Below, in pieces: positions 35,285 to 44,071 of a stretch of DNA of 64,000 nucleotides (the stretch's first letter is position 1; every line of letters starts with the position of its first letter). The stretch comes from Bog-257 sp963834135 (GTDB lineage: Bacteria; Acidobacteriota; Terriglobia; Terriglobales; Acidobacteriaceae), in assembly GCA_963834135.1 (NCBI GenBank), contig CAWIAN010000013.1, forward strand, positions 488,473 through 552,472, given 5' to 3'. The position numbers and the translations under genes were made by a program. The notes below the pieces were generated by a model. It saw nothing but the letters and a program-made list of their open reading frames with translations. It had not been told where the DNA came from and ran no database searches.

Positions 35285-35734
35285 ATGCCCTCCATGGGCG
35301 ACGACAATCGGCGGTTAATGTGGCACGGGATGTTCTTATTTCTCCTCGGGCTATTGACTGGCTTCTGCGAAACGCATTTTGCCAACATCAGAATGGGACT
35401 GGCGGCGCACCTGGAAGGCGTCATGAACGGCATCTTCCTGATCGGCCTGGGCGCCATATGGACCGAAGTGAGGCTCTCGCCCGGTGCGAAAACGGTAGCC
35501 TTCTGGATAGCTCTCATCGGCACCTATGGGAACTGGTTCACAACAACCATGGCGGCAGTCTTCGGCACCTCCGCGCTTTCCCCGCTTACAGGGACGCCTC
35601 ACGGCGGTCAACCGTGGCAGGAGAAGGCGATCACCGCGGGATTCATGGTGATTGGAATTGCGATCGTCGCGTGTGCGGTGTTGGTCTTATGCGGCCTGCG
35701 AAGGACGGCTAGGCCGCAAGCGGCATCCATGTAG
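35285..35734 (+). CDS. Hydroxylaminobenzene mutase / styrene-oxide-isomerase-like membrane protein
   Basis: 149 residues from ATG 35285 (ATG 35294 and TTG 35258 are alternatives; none has a strong site). Four membrane helices. The segment LFLLGLLTGFCE, then FANIRMGLAAHLEGVMNGIF is the signature shared by HabA/HabB hydroxylaminobenzene mutases and styrene oxide isomerase StyC, including the His of the AHLEG motif that in StyC takes part in haem binding. Catalyses Bamberger- or Meinwald-type rearrangements in those relatives. No aromatic-degradation gene is nearby, so the substrate is unknown. Confidence 0.8.
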   Translation: MPSMGDDNRRLMWHGMFLFLLGLLTGFCETHFANIRMGLAAHLEGVMNGIFLIGLGAIWTEVRLSPGAKTVAFWIALIGTYGNWFTTTMAAVFGTSALSPLTGTPHGGQPWQEKAITAGFMVIGIAIVACAVLVLCGLRRTARPQAASM

Positions 35735-36085
35735 ATTCCCGAACAGGGAGAGTTCTAGCCCACATTGCGCGAGCCCGGGGAAACATCAGCAAAATCTTGA
35801 CCCGTGGGATGCCGGCCCGTCCTTCCTGAAGGACTCGCCGCTAATATCGTCGCCTACTCGAGGCTTCCGCCCGGGGCTGAAGAAGTTTCGCCTTGTGGGC
35901 TCGTTGAATAAACCTGCATAAAAATCAAGGACCGACCGCCGGTAACCGGAAGCACGTCATCATTCCGGCGAACGGAGAAGAGCGAGAGGCGAACGGCGGG
36001 CTTCCACCCCCGTTACTCCATCGGAACCCCGCCCCACGACACTGTTTCTCGCGCGTCTAATGCTTATAATGCGGAGTAACGAAAG
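35735..36085. other. Gene-free stretch upstream of tolQ
   Basis: About 350 bases; no credible frame. Its right end carries a candidate tolQ promoter. No repeats recognised. Confidence 0.5.
36065..36070 (+). promoter_or_regulatory. Candidate -10 box of the tol-pal operon
   Basis: Perfect TATAAT 15 bases before the GTG start of tolQ; at 17 bases upstream only ctgttt is found. The closeness to the start would give a very short leader. Confidence 0.3.
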
Positions 36086-36817
36086 GTGAGCGTTGTCGGT
36101 CTCATGAATGTCTCCCATGCCTTCTTCGCTACGGCCATCGGCGGTGAAATCTCAGGTCTGATTGAGACCAGCGGTCTCGTCGCCAAAACAGTTCTCGTCA
36201 TCCTTCTGATATTCAGCGTTGCGCTCCTGGGCCATCATCTTTTCCAAGTGGGGACTGTTCCGCCGCGCCCGCGCGCAGAGTAATCGCTTCATGCGCATGT
36301 TCCGCAAGTCCGAGCGACTGAACGATGTTGCCGCGGTGGTCGAACAGTTCAAGCCCAGCCCGCTGGTCGCAGTCTTCGAAGGAGCCTACGACGAGTTACG
36401 GAAGCAGGCGACGCATCCGATTCGTTTGCCGGCGTTGCAGCGCGCTACGCAGATCGCGTCGTCCGAAGAGCTTTCGCGGCTGGAGAGCCGTCTGCCCTGG
36501 CTGGCGACAACGGGCGCGGTGACGCCATTCATCGGCCTGTTCGGCACGGTGTGGGGCATCATTGACGCCTTTCACGGACTGGGCACGGCCGGCTCGGCCA
36601 CGTTGCGCGCCGTTGCGCCCGGCGTTTCTGAAGCGCTGATCACCACCGCCGCCGGACTCTTCGCCGCAATCCCCGCGGTCATTGCCTACAACATGTTCAC
36701 GCAGCATATCCGCGAATTCGCCTCGCGTATGGACGACTTCAGCCTGGAGCTGATCAACGAAGTAGAACGCGCCCAGGCAGGAACGCCGCGGCCACAGGCA
36801 ACAGTGGAGCGGCGGTA

Positions 36818-36818
<1 letters not shown>
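36086..36818 (+). pseudogene. tolQ: tolQ, disrupted by a one-base insertion
   Basis: GTG 36086 with GGAG upstream opens a frame with an N-terminal membrane helix (VAKTVLVILLIFSVA). After Ala46 it runs into LLGHH and a stop at 36283. The expected TolQ continuation SWAIIFSKWGLFRRA lies in the next frame, through RFMRMFRKSE, TPFIGLFGTVWGI and the ALITTAAGLFAAIPAVIAYN helix, to 36818. An extra base among 36222-36224 (GCG-C-TCC TGG) explains it; the total length, 3n+1, agrees. TolQ is a proton-channel subunit with TolR. As the rest of tol-pal is intact, sequencing error or a very recent mutation is likely. The stop overlaps the tolR start (TAATG). Confidence 0.85.
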
Positions 36819-37240
<422 letters not shown>

Positions 37241-37337
37241 TTCCCGCTCGCGCTTTGGTTTCAGAACCCGAACTGGTGATATCGGGCCCGGGGCCCCCGC
37301 GGCGTGCCGCTTTTGCGCGTCGTGGGGTAACAGATGA

Positions 37338-38126
37338 ATGGCAGCCGAAGTTGACATCTTCGCGAGCGAGGGCAGTGTTCGCGGGCCCTTGATCGGCTCG
37401 GTCGCACTGCATGTTGCCTTGTTCGCGCTCGCACTTTTCGGATACCTAATTCCGTTCAATCGCGGCGAAAGCTGGGGCGGCACGACCGGTGGTGGCGGCG
37501 CGATGAGCGCGACGCTGGTCAGCAGCATCCCGCTGCCTAAACCTCCGACAGAAACGCAGAACGTGTTGGCCAATGAATCCAAGGGTCTAACCGAATCGAA
37601 GCCGAAAGCTGTTCCCAAAGAAGAGCCTAAGGCGATCCCGATCCCTGAACGCGAAACCAAGAAGAAAGCGCCGGTTCAGTCGGCGCAGAAGAAGCCCCCT
37701 CCGAAGGAAGTTGCCAAAGAGGAAGACAACAAGATTCCCTTTGGCGAAGGCGGACCGGTGAGCGGACCGTACGGGTCGTTCTCAACCGCGAATGCGAAAG
37801 GCGGATTGAGCTTTAGCGGTGGCACCGGGGATTTCGGCAGCCGCTTTGGGTGGTACGTCGATGCAGTGCGGCGCAAGGTTTCCGACAACTGGATGAAGTA
37901 CGAAGTCGATCCGCGAGTGGACACGGCGCGGCGAGTGTACATCTACTTTGAAATTGACCGCTCAGGCTCGCCGGGAAATATTCGCGTGGAACAGTCGAGT
38001 GGGGTTCCATCGCTCGACCAATCGGCGACGCGCGCCCTGCAGAGAATCGATACGTTCGGACCGCTGCCGCCCGAGTATGCGGGACGGTATGTTGCGGTAG
38101 AGTTTTGGTTTGATTACAAGCGGTAG
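37338..38126 (+). CDS. TonB-like energy transducer in the TolA position
   Basis: 262 residues. Membrane helix at about 18-38 (LIGSVALHVALFALALFGYL), a Pro/Lys/Glu-rich linker (70-140) that would span the periplasm, and a C-terminal TonB/TolA-type domain: WYVDAVRRKVSDNW, VYIYFEIDRSGSPGNIRV, SSGVPSLDQSATRALQRI and ending FWFDYKR. It lies where tolA usually sits, between tolR and tolB. Whether it serves Tol-Pal or TonB-dependent receptors is inferred from position. About 97 bases after tolR and 275 before tolB. Confidence 0.88.
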   Translation: MAAEVDIFASEGSVRGPLIGSVALHVALFALALFGYLIPFNRGESWGGTTGGGGAMSATLVSSIPLPKPPTETQNVLANESKGLTESKPKAVPKEEPKAIPIPERETKKKAPVQSAQKKPPPKEVAKEEDNKIPFGEGGPVSGPYGSFSTANAKGGLSFSGGTGDFGSRFGWYVDAVRRKVSDNWMKYEVDPRVDTARRVYIYFEIDRSGSPGNIRVEQSSGVPSLDQSATRALQRIDTFGPLPPEYAGRYVAVEFWFDYKR

Positions 38127-38161
38127 GTCGCGATTTTGGCCGAGCTGTGAGAGCTTATGAA

Positions 38162-38326
38162 TTGTCATCACGAGGAGGGCTTTAGCCCGCCAACGGATCT
38201 GCCTTTCCTTCAATCGAAGCCGATCATGGTTCAGCGCGGTCATAGGGGTCGTTCGACTTCGCGTCCGTCCGATCCGCAAAAGCAGCGGATCGAAAAAACC
38301 AGGCGGACGCTCCACTCAGGATGACA
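38162..38326. repeat. 165-base element with TGTCATC-type ends between tonB-like and tolB
   Basis: Starts TTGTCATCACGAGGAGG and contains the GGGC-TTTA-GCCC hairpin (38177-38188); it ends ACTCAGGATGACA, the inverse of the start type (TGTCATCC-GAG). The interior holds gtcgttcgacttcgcgt and gatcgaaaaaacc. Like the unit at 33261, but the left arm is closer to the piece at 43881. Confidence 0.55.
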
Positions 38327-38400
38327 CCGGCATTGAGTGTCAACAGTTCTCAATTTTGGCCTTGTTTTTGGTAGTGCACATATTGGAGCTTCCATTGCCC

Positions 38401-39726
38401 ATGAAACGGTTCGCCGCAGTCATTTCGCTCATACTGTTTGCCGCTCTTGGACTCTCGGCCCAGGACTGGATTCGCACCGGGACCGGCCTCGGCGTCGAAA
38501 AGATTCGTCTCGCTGCCGCCGACTTCAAGCAGCTCTCCACCGACTCGGGCACCAATAACCTGGCGACGACCTTCAACACTACTCTGCAGAACGATCTGCA
38601 GAACGCCGGCATCTTTGAGATGGTTTCGCGCAGCTTCTGGCCGACTTCGCTGCCGGGCGCGCCGCAGGAGGTTCATCTCTCCGACTGGTCGAGTCCGCCG
38701 CCGAACGCGAATATGCTGGCCTTTGGCAATCTGGGAGTGCAGGGCGGATATCTCAGCGTCCAGGGCTGGCTCTTCGACACGCACAACACGCAGACGCCCC
38801 AGGTGCTGGGCAAGCAATATCGCGAGCAGGCAAGCGACGAGAACGCACGGCTGATCGCTCACCGCTTCGCCGACGAGATCATCTTCCGGCTGGGTGGTGG
38901 CATCCAGGGCATAGCCGAGACGCACATTTACTTTGTCAGCAATCGCAGTGGCTCGAAAGAAATCTGGCAGATGGATTATGACGGCGCGAACGAAAAGCAG
39001 CTGACGCATTTGGGCTCGATCGCGCTGTCTCCCCACGTCTCGCCCGACGGGTCGCGGGTGGCGTTCTCGGGAGTGACCAAAGAAGGCTGGCAGATTCTGA
39101 TGTACTCTTTCGATCTCAACCGGCTGGTCAGCTTCCCCCATTTCCCCGGAGACAACTACTCCCCGGCGTGGTCATCCGACGGCCAGAACATCGCCTTCTC
39201 ATCGTCACGCACCGGTAACACAGAGATCTATAGCGTTACTTCGTCAGGCGGAAATCTTCGTCGTCTTACCGAGAACAAGGCACCGGATGTTTCGCCGACC
39301 TGGAATCCGAAGACGAATGCCCAGATTGCGTGGGTCAGTGGTCGCACCGGGCTGCCACAGATCTACACCATGGCGTCGGATGGAACGAATGCCACACGCG
39401 TCACCGACCAGGGCTACGCGGTTTCGCCTTCGTGGTCCCCGAATGGACAATTTCTCGCCTTCGCCTGGGTGCGTCACTACGGGCCGGGACAGCCGGGAGC
39501 CAGCGATATCTATGTGATGGATTTAGCCAGCAAGCAGTGGGCGCAACTGACGCACGATGGCGGCCGAAATGATTTTCCATCGTGGTCTCCCGACGGGCGA
39601 CATATCGTATTCCAGTCGAATCGAACAGGTAAGTTGCAGATTTGGACAATGCTGGCCGATGGAAGCGAGCAGAGACAACTGACAAAATCGGGTGAGGGTT
39701 CGCAGCCCAACTGGAGTTTCAAGTAA
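38401..39726 (+). CDS. tolB: Tol-Pal system beta-propeller protein TolB
   Basis: 441 residues from ATG 38401 with GGAG 12 bases before. Signal peptide MKRFAAVISLILFAALGLSAQ. N-terminal domain opens with the FNTTLQNDLQNAGIFEMV region of TolB. The six-bladed WD40-like propeller (about 195-440) shows repeats of the form SPDGSRVAFSG, SSDGQNIAFSSSRTGN, NPKTNAQIAWVSGRTG and SPDGRHIVFQSNRTGK. A periplasmic partner of Pal. Intact, unlike tolQ. Confidence 0.95.
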   Translation: MKRFAAVISLILFAALGLSAQDWIRTGTGLGVEKIRLAAADFKQLSTDSGTNNLATTFNTTLQNDLQNAGIFEMVSRSFWPTSLPGAPQEVHLSDWSSPPPNANMLAFGNLGVQGGYLSVQGWLFDTHNTQTPQVLGKQYREQASDENARLIAHRFADEIIFRLGGGIQGIAETHIYFVSNRSGSKEIWQMDYDGANEKQLTHLGSIALSPHVSPDGSRVAFSGVTKEGWQILMYSFDLNRLVSFPHFPGDNYSPAWSSDGQNIAFSSSRTGNTEIYSVTSSGGNLRRLTENKAPDVSPTWNPKTNAQIAWVSGRTGLPQIYTMASDGTNATRVTDQGYAVSPSWSPNGQFLAFAWVRHYGPGQPGASDIYVMDLASKQWAQLTHDGGRNDFPSWSPDGRHIVFQSNRTGKLQIWTMLADGSEQRQLTKSGEGSQPNWSFK

Positions 39727-39951
39727 GCTAAAAGGTTTGGTTCAGAGTTTAGGCCGGCACTTTGGGTTGGATCAAAATCAGACGGGCGCATCGGCAGGAA
39801 AGAATTGCGTCACCTGATGGGAAAGATTGCTCCTGCATTTTTGCACCATGGTAGTTCTGGGGCGCGCTTACGTTGATGGGCGACGGAAGGAGCACACTTC
39901 GGCCCTTTATGAACTCATGCGAGTGCTCTCGCATTGAAACGGAGGAGAAAG

Positions 39952-40695
39952 TTGAAGCGTACACGCAGTCAATGGAGCAAAATCACGATTGCACTGGCCG
40001 TAGTTCTGATGGTCAGCGCCTGTGGCAAGAAGAAGGCAGCGCCGCCACCGCCGCCACCGCCACCACCCGCGCCGGCACCGACTGCCTCCTTGACAGCCAA
40101 TCCGAACACGATTAACGCGGGTCAGTCCACCACGCTGTCGTGGAGCACTCAGTACGCTACCGACGTCACCATCGACCAGATCGGCAAGGTCGATCCCAGC
40201 GGCTCGCGCACGGTGTTGCCAAGCGAGTCGACGACCTATCGCCTGATCGCGAAGAACGACAGCGGCACCCAGGAAGCGACCGCGCGTGTGACTGTCAATC
40301 CTCCTCCTCCGCCACCTACGAACCAAAATGGCAACGAGACTGAAGCGCAACTGTTCGCGTCGAAGATGCAGGACGTATTTTTCGACTACGACAGCTACGA
40401 CGTGACGCAGCAATACCAGCGGATCTTACAAGCCGACGCGCAATTCCTGCAGCAGCATCCCAATATCAAGTTCACCATCGAGGGACACTGTGACGAGCGC
40501 GGTTCGACCGAGTACAACCTGGCATTGGGCGATAATCGCGCCAATTCCACTAAGCAGGCGCTGGTGTCGCTCGGCATCCCGGCGGATCGGATTCGGACGA
40601 TCAGCTATGGAAAGGAAAAACCGTTCTGTACCGAGAGCACCGAAGCTTGCTGGTCTCAGAACCGCCGTGCGCACTTCGTGTATCAGGGACAGTAG
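39952..40695 (+). CDS. pal: Peptidoglycan-associated lipoprotein with an added Ig-like domain
   Basis: 247 residues from TTG 39952, chosen for GGAGGAG just before it. Lipoprotein signal with LMVSAC (Cys24). A poly-Pro stretch (about 30-42) is followed by an Ig-like domain (about 45-115, ASLTANPNTINAGQSTTLSW to EATARVTV), a second poly-Pro, and the OmpA-like domain with FFDYDSYDV, EGHCDERGSTEYNLALGDNR and NRRAHFV. The Asp and Arg that hold diaminopimelate are kept. E. coli Pal has no Ig domain. Next to tolB and cpoB in the operon. Confidence 0.9.
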   Translation: MKRTRSQWSKITIALAVVLMVSACGKKKAAPPPPPPPPPAPAPTASLTANPNTINAGQSTTLSWSTQYATDVTIDQIGKVDPSGSRTVLPSESTTYRLIAKNDSGTQEATARVTVNPPPPPPTNQNGNETEAQLFASKMQDVFFDYDSYDVTQQYQRILQADAQFLQQHPNIKFTIEGHCDERGSTEYNLALGDNRANSTKQALVSLGIPADRIRTISYGKEKPFCTESTEACWSQNRRAHFVYQGQ

Positions 40696-40774
40696 TGGCG
40701 ATTGGATTACCTGGAATAGAGTTGTATTGAGGAATAAGCCCGGTAATTGTCATCAAGACCGCCCTGTTTTGGCG

Positions 40775-40817
40775 CGAGGGATCTGCTGTTCCATAGTGAC
40801 GGAAAACAGATCCCTCG
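40775..40817 (+). repeat. Long hairpin between pal and cpoB
   Basis: CGAGGGATCTG (40775-40785) pairs perfectly with CAGATCCCTCG (40807-40817); TTCC/GGAA inside extends it. No U-run follows, so it is not a plain terminator; it may be an attenuator or a processing/stability hairpin in the leader of cpoB. Confidence 0.55.
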
Positions 40818-40917
40818 TCGGACAGAAGTCCTTCTCGTGACGACAATTCGTCCTGGAAGAATAGGCCCGACACTGATCATCGAACCTCCGGAGTTGAGTC
40901 TCCGTGGAAACCTAATT

Positions 40918-41829
40918 ATGCGAATTCGTAATTACGTAGCTTGGCTGGCTTTGGCTTCGATGCTGCTGGCGCCCGGCGCTCCCGCCTTCGCGGTCAGTAA
41001 AGAGATGATTCAACTGCAAACGCAGGTCCAGGCATTGCAGGACCAGGTTGCGCGTATGCAGCAGTCCATCGACATGAACATGGGCGTGATGAAAAACCTG
41101 GTCGAGCAGAGCGCCGACAGCGTCAACAAGATGAACGCCGCTGTGGGAGACCTGCAGAACAAGATGCAGGGGCTGACCGCCGACAACAACGGCAAGATCG
41201 ATCAGCTTTCCGGTCAGGTGCAGTCGCTGCACGATTCCGTCGATGAGCTAAAGTCGCGTCTTGCCAAGATCAGCAAGCAGCTCGATGACATGCAGCAAGG
41301 CGGGCAGAATCTCGCCGCGGGTCAGCCCGGCATGACCACGGCGCCCGGCGCGGCTCCGGGAGGCGCACCGGCAGGCGGCGCTGCCGACAATGGTGCAGCC
41401 GCTGCAGCTCCTCCGGCCGATACGCTCTATAACAACGCTCTACGCGACTACAACTCCGGCAAGTACGATTTGTCCTCACAGGAGTTCGCGCAGTACCTGC
41501 AGTATTACGGCACGACCGATCTCGCCGGTAATGCGCAGTATTATCTCGCCGACATCGAATATCGCCAGGGCAATTTTCAGCAAGCGGTTACGGATTACGA
41601 CAAGGTTCTGGAGCAGTATCCCGGCGGTAGCAAAGCTGCGGCGGCACAGTTGAAGAAGGGTTATGCGCTGCTGGAACTCGGTCAGAAGCAGGCCGGCGTC
41701 CGCGAGTTGAATAGCTTGATTGCGCGCTACCCACGTTCGATTGAAGCGTCACAGGCGCGCGACAGGTTGCGTCGGCTTGGCGTGACCACCAACAGTACAG
41801 TCCACAAGCCGCCTGCCAGCAGCCAGTAA
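40918..41829 (+). CDS. cpoB: Cell division coordinator CpoB (YbgF) type TPR protein
   Basis: 303 residues from ATG 40918 (the frame opens earlier, across a hairpin, without a site). Signal peptide to about 25 (APAFA). Residues 28-125 are a coiled coil (MIQLQTQVQALQDQVARM, then KIDQLSGQVQSLHDSVDEL), then an Ala/Gly/Pro linker, and a TPR domain (about 165-290) starting DTLYNNALRDYNSGKYDLS. Trimeric coiled-coil plus TPRs is the CpoB layout; it links Tol-Pal with cell-wall synthesis. Last gene of the operon. Confidence 0.9.
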   Translation: MRIRNYVAWLALASMLLAPGAPAFAVSKEMIQLQTQVQALQDQVARMQQSIDMNMGVMKNLVEQSADSVNKMNAAVGDLQNKMQGLTADNNGKIDQLSGQVQSLHDSVDELKSRLAKISKQLDDMQQGGQNLAAGQPGMTTAPGAAPGGAPAGGAADNGAAAAAPPADTLYNNALRDYNSGKYDLSSQEFAQYLQYYGTTDLAGNAQYYLADIEYRQGNFQQAVTDYDKVLEQYPGGSKAAAAQLKKGYALLELGQKQAGVRELNSLIARYPRSIEASQARDRLRRLGVTTNSTVHKPPASSQ

Positions 41830-42094
41830 GGTTTAACCTTTATAACCTTGGGACAATATGTGCCGTTAACGATGTGGTAAATAGGAACAGTTACTTGAGC
41901 TGTGCCTTTTCAATTATTTACCGACACTTGCCGCTGCCATCAAGGTTGCAGCCCTTTGCAACCTGTCGCAAAAATTATCAGTCTTGACCGGCCCCTCGAC
42001 GTGCGCTTAAATCCCTGTAGATATCGCCCAATGCTCGGCCCTCGGCCAGCCGAAGCAAGAGTCACATCGGTGACCCGAGCGATTTGGGGGCATT
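41830..42094 (+). other. Leader region of the microprotein gene with two small hairpins
   Basis: GGTTGCA (41944-41950) pairs with TGCAACC (41957-41963) and is followed by tgtcgcaaaaatt. GTCAC-ATCG-GTGAC at 42061-42074 or so forms a second stem near the start of the gene at 42095. I cannot match these to a known riboswitch class. Confidence 0.35.
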
Positions 42095-42271
42095 ATGAAA
42101 AACCAGCTGCAAACTCTCAGTCTTGGTGTACTGATTCTCTTGTTGAGTGCCGCACCCTTTGCGTTGGCCCAAGCCACTCACAGAGTGCCCGAGGGCGGCT
42201 CTGATCTGGCTTACCTCCTGCTCGCCGGAAGCTCCTGCATCGGAGCGATCTGGTATCGGGTTCGCCGCTAG
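42095..42271 (+). CDS. 58-aa secreted microprotein with a CTERM-like sorting tail
   Basis: ATG 42095 preceded by GGGGG at a good distance, stop 42271. Residues 1-25 are a signal peptide (MKNQLQTLSLGVLILLLSAAPFALA shown in parts: LGVLILLLSAAP, ALA). After only about six residues comes VPEGGS, a hydrophobic helix (LAYLLLAGSSCIGAIWY) and the basic end RVRR. Short motif, helix and Arg end form the tripartite C-terminal signal used by PEP-CTERM/VPDSG-type exosortase substrates. Almost no mature domain is left, as in tiny CTERM proteins. No exosortase is in the window. Real gene by site and composition; function unknown. Confidence 0.7.
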   Translation: MKNQLQTLSLGVLILLLSAAPFALAQATHRVPEGGSDLAYLLLAGSSCIGAIWYRVRR

Positions 42272-42350
42272 AACCGCCGCCAGGCGGAGAACTACTATCT
42301 CGGGGAACAGCGTCGCAATACGTGTGTTCGCACTCATTACGGCCCAAAGC

Positions 42351-43730
42351 TTAAGATACGATTCGGCTGGTCATTTCCTCTGCGGGAGAGCCAGCCGTCA
42401 TCCCTTGCGCCAGCACAAGTTCTCGCGCTTCGTTACGGATCGAAGGCAAGTGCATCAGGAAGAGAATCGATCCGCCAATGCAGGCCAGTCCGCCCAACGC
42501 CACCGTCCACGGCGCGCCCAAGTGATGTGCAACAGTTCCGGCCGATAATGATCCGAACGGCGCCATGCCCATGAACATCATGGAGTACACTGCAAGAATT
42601 CTTCCCCGCAGTTTGTCGGGAACCATCGACTGAATCAGCGTATTCGACGACGCCATCTGCACCATGATGAAGAAGCCTACCGGGATCAGCAGTAGCGTCG
42701 ACAGCCAGAAGATTCGCGAGAAGGAAAACAAAATCAGGCTGACGCCGAAGCCCCCCGCGCATAGGCCGATGAGTTTGCCCAGTCCTTTCACGCCGACGCG
42801 AGCCGCCAGGCTCGCAGCGCCCAGCAGCGCGCCTACGCCGGTCGATCCCATCAGAATTCCGAGTCCTCTCGCACCCCCGTGCAGAATCTGGTCAGCGAAT
42901 ACGGGCATCAGCACGGCATAGGGCACGCCAACGAAGCTGATCAATCCCAGCAGCAAGAGGATGGCGCGAATCGGACCGGTGTTTCGCGCGTAGGCGAAGC
43001 CTTCCAGAATGTTCTCGAGCGCCGAGCCACTGCCGGCCAGCCTTGCCGGATGCTCGATGCGCATCAGCAGCAAGCCGGTGATCACGGCAATGTAGCTCAC
43101 CGAGTTTGCGAAGAAGCACCAGCCCTCACCGATGGACGCTACCAAGATTCCAGCGACAGCCGGTCCGATGATGCGCGCGCCGTTGAACATCGAAGAGTTC
43201 AGCGCGATGGCGTTCATCAGATCCCCACGGCCCACCATGTCGATGAGGAAGGCCTGTCGCGCCGGAATATCGAAGGCATTGACGACGCCCAGGCACGAGG
43301 CGAGCACGACTACGTGCCACACGTGCACCCGGTGCGAGAGAGTGAGCGCTGCAAGAATTCCAGCCAGGCACATGGCGGTTGTCTGGGTAGCGATCACCAC
43401 GCGATGCCGGTTGAAGCGGTCGGCGACGATTCCGCCGATAGGAGCCATCAGGAAAACCGGTATCTGGCTGGCGAATCCCACGGTTCCGAGCATTAGCGTC
43501 GAACCGGTGAGGCGATAGACCAGCCACGACTCGGCGACCGTCTGCATCCAGGTGCCGACCAGCGAGATCAGTTGGCCGCTGAAGAACAACTGGAAATTGC
43601 GGTGCCGTAGGGCGCGCACAGCCAACACAAGCCTCGAGTCCTTCGACGCCGGTGGGGCGAACTCCTGCTTCTCCTCGGCGATGATCTCGCGCAGGGACTC
43701 GTGTTCAGGATTTGGGGGCAGATCGGCCAT
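42351..43730 (-). CDS. MFS exporter of the DHA3/EntS type
   Basis: 459 residues from ATG 43730 (the frame opens further up without a site). Twelve membrane segments. Typical features: LRHRNFQLFFSGQLISLVGTWMQ at the first helix, and the loop between helices 2 and 3 with ADRFNRHRVV, matching the MFS motif A. The closest recognisable group is the EntS-like/MFS_3 permeases, exporting small molecules such as siderophores or drugs. Substrate unknown. It is convergent with the microprotein gene and divergent from the methyltransferase. Confidence 0.85.
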   Translation of the reverse strand: MADLPPNPEHESLREIIAEEKQEFAPPASKDSRLVLAVRALRHRNFQLFFSGQLISLVGTWMQTVAESWLVYRLTGSTLMLGTVGFASQIPVFLMAPIGGIVADRFNRHRVVIATQTTAMCLAGILAALTLSHRVHVWHVVVLASCLGVVNAFDIPARQAFLIDMVGRGDLMNAIALNSSMFNGARIIGPAVAGILVASIGEGWCFFANSVSYIAVITGLLLMRIEHPARLAGSGSALENILEGFAYARNTGPIRAILLLLGLISFVGVPYAVLMPVFADQILHGGARGLGILMGSTGVGALLGAASLAARVGVKGLGKLIGLCAGGFGVSLILFSFSRIFWLSTLLLIPVGFFIMVQMASSNTLIQSMVPDKLRGRILAVYSMMFMGMAPFGSLSAGTVAHHLGAPWTVALGGLACIGGSILFLMHLPSIRNEARELVLAQGMTAGSPAEEMTSRIVS

Positions 43731-43880
43731 CACTGCTTTGATGCTTGGAGGAAAGACGGTTAACGCCCTCGCGTGGCGCAACGCGCAACCACATCCAGAA
43801 TACTGCATTGACCGTTGAACATGCCTGCGCGCTGCGGAGACTGGGACAAGAATAGCAATAAAGCCGGCGTTTGATTGGTA

Positions 43881-43907
43881 TTGTCATCAAGAGGAGGACG
43901 TTAGTCC
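43881..43907. repeat. Short hairpin repeat related to that at 38162
   Basis: TTGTCATCAAGAGGAGGAC, then GTTA, then GTCC: the stem GGAC/GTCC (43896-43907). The start matches the left end of the element at 38162 in 16 of 18 bases. It overlaps the formal beginning of the methyltransferase frame, so the true start of that gene is probably downstream. Confidence 0.5.
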
Positions 43908-44071
43908 GACGAGGAACCTGTTTTTCGCACGCCGCAATTGACTCGGGTGCGGCTTTGCAAGTTGCAACCGTTCGGGCGTCCCGATATCTTGCTAGTTTGG
44001 GTAACGCTACCTCAACTTCCGAACCACTCTCCTACGACCGCGCCCCCACCCATCGGCGTTTTTTCCGTCGT

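Noticed and set aside
36086..36283. Programmed frameshift in tolQ
   Set aside because: No slippery heptamer or downstream stimulatory structure is seen at 36215-36225; TolQ is not known to need one.
39952..41829. CRISPR or tandem repeat suspicion from poly-Pro and Ala/Gly coding stretches
   Set aside because: Low-complexity coding sequence inside pal and cpoB, without spacer-repeat order.
41830..42094. c-di-GMP (GEMM) riboswitch before the microprotein gene
   Set aside because: The conserved GEMM core and tetraloop-receptor bases are not found.
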